From an uncultured Porphyromonadaceae bacterium (GTDB lineage Bacteria; Bacteroidota; Bacteroidia; Bacteroidales; Muribaculaceae), in NCBI GenBank assembly GCA_900547825.1, contig URII01000028.1, positions 1-28,754 on the forward strand: a DNA stretch of 28,754 nucleotides, in the 5' to 3' direction. The notes beneath the pieces are model-generated. The model saw only the letters and a list, made by a program, of their open reading frames with translations. It was not told where the DNA came from and did not search any database. The translations under genes were made by a program, and so were the position numbers. Below, one piece after another: positions 23,913-28,754 of this stretch. How positions within the stretch are numbered: position 1 is the stretch's first letter; each line of letters starts with the position of its first letter.

Positions 23913-25286
23913 CTAAAAATTCACGACTTGCTTGCTAAAAGTGAACTTAATTTTTGCCCGGTCCAACATCAGCTGTGCCATAGCGGGATTAGAGATGTAG
24001 GGAACGATGTTCGATACATAGCTCGACTGGTTGTTGCCTCCGCCCTCTGTCACTACCTGAATGGGCGTTATGATGAACTCCGTATCAGCGGCAGTGGCCT
24101 CCCCTTTGGAGAGCAGATCCATGAAATAGCCACGGAGTGAGGAGAACACATACGATCCGGTAGCGGCACTATATGTGGCATAGAACGACGAGATGTTATC
24201 AGGCACCGAATTGGTTGCAAAGAATTTATCACGCTCGCTCTTTTTGATCATAAGTATTGCGGCCGGAGGCTTGATGGAATAGTCATTTGATATGCTACGC
24301 GCCGGCAGCTCAAAGGTCAGATCGTTTACTACGGCCAACGCACCGGCATTGCCGTTGTAGAAATCCAGCACTTCCTTACCGGGGAATTTAATTTCAACAT
24401 CCAGTCCGGTAGGGGCTACGATAAGTGCATCTCCCCTATCGGCCCGCTGCCTCAAGACGGAAGATATATCGTATTTTATAATGTTGTTGGTCACTATTTC
24501 CGGAGTCACGGCCATATACACTCCGACTTTGCCGATAATAGTGTCATTGCCGGTGGTCTCACTGATGGAATTTACACTGTAATATACGTTGATTGTGGTG
24601 CGTGATATTCTGACGATACGACCGCTTCCGAACGAACTTTTAATATATAGTCCTGGAAAAAATTCCGCAAATGTCTGCGGTGTGGTGAATACCGACTGAT
24701 TGTTGATATATGCGTCGATAAACTTAGACCCTATTTCTTTAGGCAGATCAACATATATGCTGCGACCGGCCAAGTTCATCATCGAGTCACCGAGACCGAG
24801 GTTGGTAGGCGCATATGCAGTGGAGCCTATAGGTGTAGGATCATATTTGCCGACGGGGTCATAATCGCTGAATATGGGCTGCTTCAGGGGGGTGGTGAGC
24901 CGATAGACCGCAATGCCCATAGGCACAAGAGAATCGCCGGTAAAGGCGTCGCTGTACATATCCATGATCAATTTGACAGAATCCACATTCTGCCCGGTTA
25001 CCCCACCGGCAGTGTCGACCACCGACGAGGGCATGAAGGAGGTCACGATGTCAGAACTGAGACGTCCGTATTCCTTGGCGTCAAGCAGTCCGAGAAGCTG
25101 TGTAATGGTGCGTGACTGGATTACTTTATTGTCAACCGAATGTCCGGTGACTGTGAATGTGGAGTCTATTATGATCTCCACCTCGTCGGAAACAAGGCTG
25201 GAGCCGATGTCGGAACCATTGTCACACCCGGTCACAATAAATGAGGCCACGGCGCATATTACCGACAATAACAGAAGATGTCGCAT
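23913..25286 (-). CDS. DUF4270-family lipoprotein
   Basis: 457 aa. A lipoprotein signal ends IVTGC with Cys21, and the mature start DNGSDIGSSLVSDEVEIIID is typical of the Bacteroidetes DUF4270 family. Other features are SVKLIMDMYSDAFTGDS, VYRLTTPL and the C-terminal QLMLDRAKIKFTFSKQ. The family consists of secreted or surface lipoproteins rich in beta strands, with no established function. It is 17 bases downstream of the glycogen-synthase-like gene and probably co-transcribed, an arrangement I recall as recurring in Bacteroidales. Confidence 0.85.
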   Translation of the reverse strand: MRHLLLLSVICAVASFIVTGCDNGSDIGSSLVSDEVEIIIDSTFTVTGHSVDNKVIQSRTITQLLGLLDAKEYGRLSSDIVTSFMPSSVVDTAGGVTGQNVDSVKLIMDMYSDAFTGDSLVPMGIAVYRLTTPLKQPIFSDYDPVGKYDPTPIGSTAYAPTNLGLGDSMMNLAGRSIYVDLPKEIGSKFIDAYINNQSVFTTPQTFAEFFPGLYIKSSFGSGRIVRISRTTINVYYSVNSISETTGNDTIIGKVGVYMAVTPEIVTNNIIKYDISSVLRQRADRGDALIVAPTGLDVEIKFPGKEVLDFYNGNAGALAVVNDLTFELPARSISNDYSIKPPAAILMIKKSERDKFFATNSVPDNISSFYATYSAATGSYVFSSLRGYFMDLLSKGEATAADTEFIITPIQVVTEGGGNNQSSYVSNIVPYISNPAMAQLMLDRAKIKFTFSKQVVNF

Positions 25287-25303
25287 AATGATATGACAGC
25301 TGC

Positions 25304-26113
25304 TTAATCTATAAGTGAATGGTAGAATGCCGCAATATCGGCGGTGAGGGTGTCTTCGGACTGATATCTGAGCATAGGCTTGCCGGTGGAGGCCGCATAC
25401 TCAAGCAATTCGGGCGAGGCATCGGCACTTATCTGGACAACGGCATCGGCATGATCAATAGCAAGCCGGTTAAGCGCCATATAGTCAACGGGGCCTTCAA
25501 GAGCCTTGAGCGCATCCTTGGGAAGCTTGTCGCCTATAAGTTTCTCGACCATACGCGGATCCAGCTGCCCTTCAAAACCGTCGTCCTGCAAAGCATAGAC
25601 AATTTTGGAGCTACGGAATGAAGGATCGTCGCTGTAAAGCTCCTTTATATACATGGGTGCAAGAGCTGACAGCCACCCTATACACTGGATCACAGCGGGT
25701 TCCCAACGCAGTTTCTTAACGGTTTCGATAACTCCGCGTGTATAGAATATAGCCCGTTCATCGTTATCCTCCGGCGAACTCTCGGTTTCAAGCTCCTTGA
25801 CTGGAGGACGGCGGAAATAATCATCGTTGTCAATAAAGTAGATCTGCATCCTGGTAGGCTGCATCGTGGCTACTTTTATTATAAGGGGGTGGTCGTTATC
25901 GTCTATGATGATGTTCATTCCCGACAGGCGGATCACTTCGTGAAGCTGATTGCGGCGTTCATTGATCATTCCGAACTTAGGCATGAATGTACGCACTTCA
26001 AAACCGCTTTCCTGAACTCCCTGAGCCACTTTGCGCCCACGCAACGATAGCGTGGATTCGGCAAGATAGGGGGTAATCTCCTGTGCGATGAACAATACTT
26101 TTTTCTGGGCCAT
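25304..26113 (-). CDS. Short glycogen/starch synthase-like protein (GT5 catalytic-domain homologue)
   Basis: 269 aa, roughly half of a GlgA. It matches the N-terminal Rossmann half of GT5 glycosyltransferases: KVLFIAQEITPYLAES, RKVAQGVQESGFEVRTFMPKFG and the segment PAVIQCIGWLSALAPMYIK. The ADP-glucose-binding KxGGL motif after EITPY is replaced by STLSLRG, and the C-terminal donor-binding half is missing. Glycogen synthesis is therefore unlikely and the annotation as glycogen synthase is only by fold. It begins a unit with DUF4270 and has a promoter at 26147. No signal peptide is present, so it is cytoplasmic. Confidence 0.85.
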   Translation of the reverse strand: MAQKKVLFIAQEITPYLAESTLSLRGRKVAQGVQESGFEVRTFMPKFGMINERRNQLHEVIRLSGMNIIIDDNDHPLIIKVATMQPTRMQIYFIDNDDYFRRPPVKELETESSPEDNDERAIFYTRGVIETVKKLRWEPAVIQCIGWLSALAPMYIKELYSDDPSFRSSKIVYALQDDGFEGQLDPRMVEKLIGDKLPKDALKALEGPVDYMALNRLAIDHADAVVQISADASPELLEYAASTGKPMLRYQSEDTLTADIAAFYHSLID

Positions 26114-26146
26114 TAATCGATATATTGCTTTGAGATGTTATATCCG

Positions 26147-26154
26147 CAAATTTA
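26147..26154 (-). promoter_or_regulatory. -7 element of the GT5-like/DUF4270 unit
   Basis: The minus strand reads TAAATTTG, matching TAnnTTTG, placing the start about 30 bases before the ATG at 26113. No good -33 TTTG is seen. It shows this unit is transcribed separately from the upstream TolC gene. Confidence 0.5.
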
Positions 26155-26205
26155 CGATTTTTTTTCGAAACGGCGCCCCCTTCAGCTTATTATTTTACAG
26201 TTCAC

Positions 26206-27543
26206 CTATTCAATAACAGCCAAAGCGGGAGCTTTCCGGTTATAGAATCCAAGAATACGGGAACGCAGCATCAGTTCATATTTTGCCTGCACCTGCTCGG
26301 CCAGAGCCTTGATATAGGCGGTTTTGGACTGTTCGAACTCAGTGGCATTGGCACGTCCGAAATTATATTTCTCTGTCATGGCCTGAAATGCCGCATATGT
26401 AGCATCGCGCGCCACCTCACAGGCCGACAGCCTTTTGCGGGCAGCCTCGGCTTTATAGTAAGCCTGATTGATGGCTTTATACAGATTATTGGAGGCTTCG
26501 TCAAGCCGCAGTTCGGCCAATATCCGGTCAACCTTGGCCCGGTTAACTGAATTACGTGTTGAAAGGCCGTCGAATATAGGCACACTCAGATTGAATCCGA
26601 GATATGTGGAAAAGTTATTACGCATCTGCTTGCCGAATGAATCGTGAGGAAAACCGTGGGTAGTGTAATAATTACTCCCGAGGCCGGCCGTGAACGACAG
26701 TTTGGGAATATAACCGGTTTTGGCCAGAGATATGTTTCTGTCGGCCGCATCAAGCGAGGCTTTGACTGAAAGTATCGAGCTGTTGTTGAGCATGGCGTTG
26801 CGATACACTTCCTCCACACCGAACCGCTCCGTAGACCCGTCGCCGAGCGGCTGGATATCAAACGGTTCGGAAGGATCCAGTTCAAGAAGCTGGGCCAGAT
26901 CAACCAACGCCAGCATACGGTCGTTTGCGGCATTTACCTCGGTATATTCATCCTGTGCGAGCTGCGACACAGCCTCTGTGAGATCCAGTTCCGGGATCTT
27001 GCCTGCGGCAAGAAGCTCTTTACGGCGGTTTACCTCTACCTCGGACAACTCACGCTGCACCTTGGCCACCTCCTCTATTTCAGCGCAATAAAGCGCCTGT
27101 AGATAAGCGGATATCACATTCAGAGTCACATCGTCCTTGGTTGCCTCACGTTCCTGAAGCACGGCCCGCAATGAGGCTTTGGCATAATCAAGCCTGCGCT
27201 TGGCCGAGAGGCCCTGAAACAACGGCACATTGGCATTCACGCCCCATTGGAATTGCGACGTGTTGCGGTCGGCATATACATTCTCAGCCGTAAGTCCGCG
27301 TCCGAAACTGAAATTTTGGGAAACAGCGCCGTCCACCGTAGGAAGAAACTGCGACTTAGCCTCGGTGACCGACAGCCTTGCGGAGGCTACATCATTGTTG
27401 CGGGTCTTCACTGTAAGATTGTGGCTTACAGCATAGTTAATACAGCTGTCAAGGCTCCATGCCCCGGCCATAACATCGGATGCACCGCCCAAAAGCACAA
27501 CACTGACAAGAGCGCCAATCTTTATATTATTCATAGTTGCCAT
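26206..27543 (-). CDS. TolC-family outer-membrane efflux protein
   Basis: 445 aa with a signal peptide ending DVMAG (start ATG 27543; an in-frame ATG at 27534 is an alternative). WSLDSCINYAVSHNLTVKTRNND is the typical first TolC helix, with long coiled helices such as ERLSEVEVNRRKELLAAGKI-like segments and FNLSVPIFDGLSTRNSVNRA as the second-repeat strand. The two-fold internal repeat gives the outer-membrane barrel and periplasmic tunnel. It is 24 bases after the adaptor gene and completes a tripartite pump. Confidence 0.93.
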   Translation of the reverse strand: MATMNNIKIGALVSVVLLGGASDVMAGAWSLDSCINYAVSHNLTVKTRNNDVASARLSVTEAKSQFLPTVDGAVSQNFSFGRGLTAENVYADRNTSQFQWGVNANVPLFQGLSAKRRLDYAKASLRAVLQEREATKDDVTLNVISAYLQALYCAEIEEVAKVQRELSEVEVNRRKELLAAGKIPELDLTEAVSQLAQDEYTEVNAANDRMLALVDLAQLLELDPSEPFDIQPLGDGSTERFGVEEVYRNAMLNNSSILSVKASLDAADRNISLAKTGYIPKLSFTAGLGSNYYTTHGFPHDSFGKQMRNNFSTYLGFNLSVPIFDGLSTRNSVNRAKVDRILAELRLDEASNNLYKAINQAYYKAEAARKRLSACEVARDATYAAFQAMTEKYNFGRANATEFEQSKTAYIKALAEQVQAKYELMLRSRILGFYNRKAPALAVIE

Positions 27544-27567
27544 TTGCTGAAGATTATACGATACGTT

Positions 27568-28674
27568 TTACTTCATGTCCTGTTTTTCGCGTCCGCGCAA
27601 TCGGGTCTTGCCGTCTATGCCCGAGCGGATCTCCACATCCACGCCATTGCTTACGCCTGTCACTATGGGAGTACGCGTAAACGAGAACGGAGCTATAGTG
27701 TCACGTGTCACATACACGAAAGTGGAATCGCCCGAAAACTCTATGACTGATTCGGGAATGGCAAGCACACCTTTTACGCCTCCAAGCGACACTGTGGCGT
27801 TGGCGCTGTAGCCCGAACGAAGCTCAATGCCCTGAGGCAATGAAACGAGGGCGCCCTTGATTTCAAACGTACTGGCCCCGTTGGAATCAGTACCCTTGGG
27901 CGAGATGTATTCTATAACTGCCTTGGGATGTGAATCCTCCACCGCACCTATTATGATATCCATCTCCTGCCCTACACTGAGACGCCCCACTTCCGTCTCA
28001 TCCACCTTACCTTTGAATATAAGTTTATTCATATCGGCAATAGTAGCCACTGTAGTACCGTCGTTCATGGTGTTGGCCTGAATCACCGAGCTACCTACCT
28101 TCACCGGCACATCAAGAACAAGGCCCGTGATAGTGGCCCTTACAAGAGTGTTGCTCTGTGTGGCATTGCTTGTTGATATACCCTCTTTAACAATAGAATA
28201 CGCATCCAGCGCCGATGCAAGTTCCTCTTTGGCCTTGCGCTGCTCTATCTCGGTCTGCTCGAATTCCTCACGCGATATTACCTTACGGTCGTAGAGCATT
28301 GTGTTGCGCTCATGGCGTGTGTTGACATCGGCAAGGGCAATACGGGCCACATTGACACGATTCTGGGCCGATGAAAGCTGCTGCTCGTCGGGTATCACCT
28401 TTATTTTTGCAATAACGTCTCCCTCCTGCACTATGTCGCCGGCCTCAACATTTATCTCGCTTATGATACCTGATATCTGCGGCTTCACTTCTATCTCGTC
28501 GCGCGGTTCGATCTTGCCGGTGAGCACTGTTGTGCGCTCTATATCGGCCACATGCGGAATTACAATCTCATACTCCGTGGCTTTGCCGCGGGAATTCATG
28601 AATAGATAAACGAAAGTCCCTATAAAAAGGAGACCGAGCAGGCTCCATAGCATGATGCGGAAAAACTTTTTCAT
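27568..28674 (-). CDS. HlyD/MacA-type periplasmic adaptor subunit
   Basis: 368 aa. A single N-terminal membrane helix (IMLWSLLGLLFIGTFVYLF, about 8-26) is followed by the lipoyl-like first half (TGKIEPRDEIEVKPQISGII and VEAGDIVQEGDVIAKI), a helical hairpin (about 75-150) and the second half (ATITGLVLDVPVKVGSSV), then a beta-barrel with VDETEVGRLSVGQEM. This is the membrane-fusion protein of ABC/RND-type exporters, linking an inner-membrane transporter to TolC. Linkage to a probable MacB-type permease suggests an ABC pump for a peptide, lipid or drug. Confidence 0.94.
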   Translation of the reverse strand: MKKFFRIMLWSLLGLLFIGTFVYLFMNSRGKATEYEIVIPHVADIERTTVLTGKIEPRDEIEVKPQISGIISEINVEAGDIVQEGDVIAKIKVIPDEQQLSSAQNRVNVARIALADVNTRHERNTMLYDRKVISREEFEQTEIEQRKAKEELASALDAYSIVKEGISTSNATQSNTLVRATITGLVLDVPVKVGSSVIQANTMNDGTTVATIADMNKLIFKGKVDETEVGRLSVGQEMDIIIGAVEDSHPKAVIEYISPKGTDSNGASTFEIKGALVSLPQGIELRSGYSANATVSLGGVKGVLAIPESVIEFSGDSTFVYVTRDTIAPFSFTRTPIVTGVSNGVDVEIRSGIDGKTRLRGREKQDMK

Positions 28675-28721
28675 CCTGATTGATAGTTTTTATGGTGAGT
28701 TTCTGATTATTATTTGTGATG

Positions 28722-28754
28722 TTATTTATCATTGAGGGCCTCTATGGTCTTTAT
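28722..28754 (-). CDS. C-terminal end of a probable MacB/FtsX-type ABC permease (partial)
   Basis: The minus strand at the window edge reads IKTIEALNDK then TAA (28722-28724). KTIEALNDK resembles the KPIEALR-like tail at the C-terminus of MacB/FtsX-type permeases, and the gene order (permease, adaptor, TolC) fits. Only ten residues are visible and another frame reading KDHRGPQ is open too, so this is suggestive. The stop is 47 bases before the adaptor ATG. Confidence 0.5.
   Translation of the reverse strand: MKTIEALNDK

Overview
The window looks like a chromosomal segment of a Bacteroidales bacterium, most likely a Muribaculaceae-type gut commensal. This is inferred from lineage-typical genes (a DUF4270 lipoprotein, a probable DUF5723 barrel, an OMP_b-brl_3-type TonB barrel, a TPR/LuxR regulator, a Bacteroidetes-type tyrosine recombinase, and dxs-trkA-trkH in a row). 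It is supported by repeated TAnnTTTG promoter -7 elements and few Shine-Dalgarno sites. No species assignment was possible without a search.

Layout. (1) Positions 1-855, minus: start of pth (partial) and rplY with its promoter. (2) 891-3393, minus: a tight three-gene unit of esterase-like hydrolase, GNAT acetyltransferase and stand-alone NRPS-type adenylation enzyme. (3) 3552-6365: hexapeptide acetyltransferase and Tat-signal aldo/keto reductase, divergent from an AraC regulator. (4) 6347-8606, minus: overlapping unit of GNAT, DUF3440/PAPS-reductase-like protein and ParB/Srx-like protein, the IbrA/IbrB (YbdN/YbdM) pair. (5) 8737-13702, plus: an unlisted 58-aa membrane protein, dxs, trkA, trkH. 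(6) 13774-16904, plus: a large lipoprotein and an outer-membrane barrel. (7) 17057-19229, plus: a lone tyrosine recombinase and a CDF metal exporter. (8) 19305-23731, minus: TonB-type outer-membrane barrel, small lipoprotein and TPR/LuxR-type regulator, with a dyad and direct repeats in the promoter region between regulator and lipoprotein. (9) 23781-23912, minus: a complete tRNA-Thr(CGT) unit with promoter and terminator. (10) 23913-26154, minus: DUF4270 lipoprotein and short glycogen-synthase-like protein. (11) 26206-28754, minus: TolC, HlyD-type adaptor and the last codons of a probable MacB/FtsX-type permease, a tripartite exporter.

Most of the window is core or lineage-core metabolism and envelope biology. 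The less explained parts are the GNAT-IbrA-IbrB unit, the adenylation mini-cluster, the lipoprotein/barrel pair at 13.8-16.9 kb, the regulator-operator-lipoprotein-receptor locus at 19.3-23.7 kb, and the recombinase with a dyad just before its start codon. No CRISPR array, rRNA gene, insertion sequence or integrated element with recognisable ends was seen. No gene-free stretch exceeds about 200 bases.
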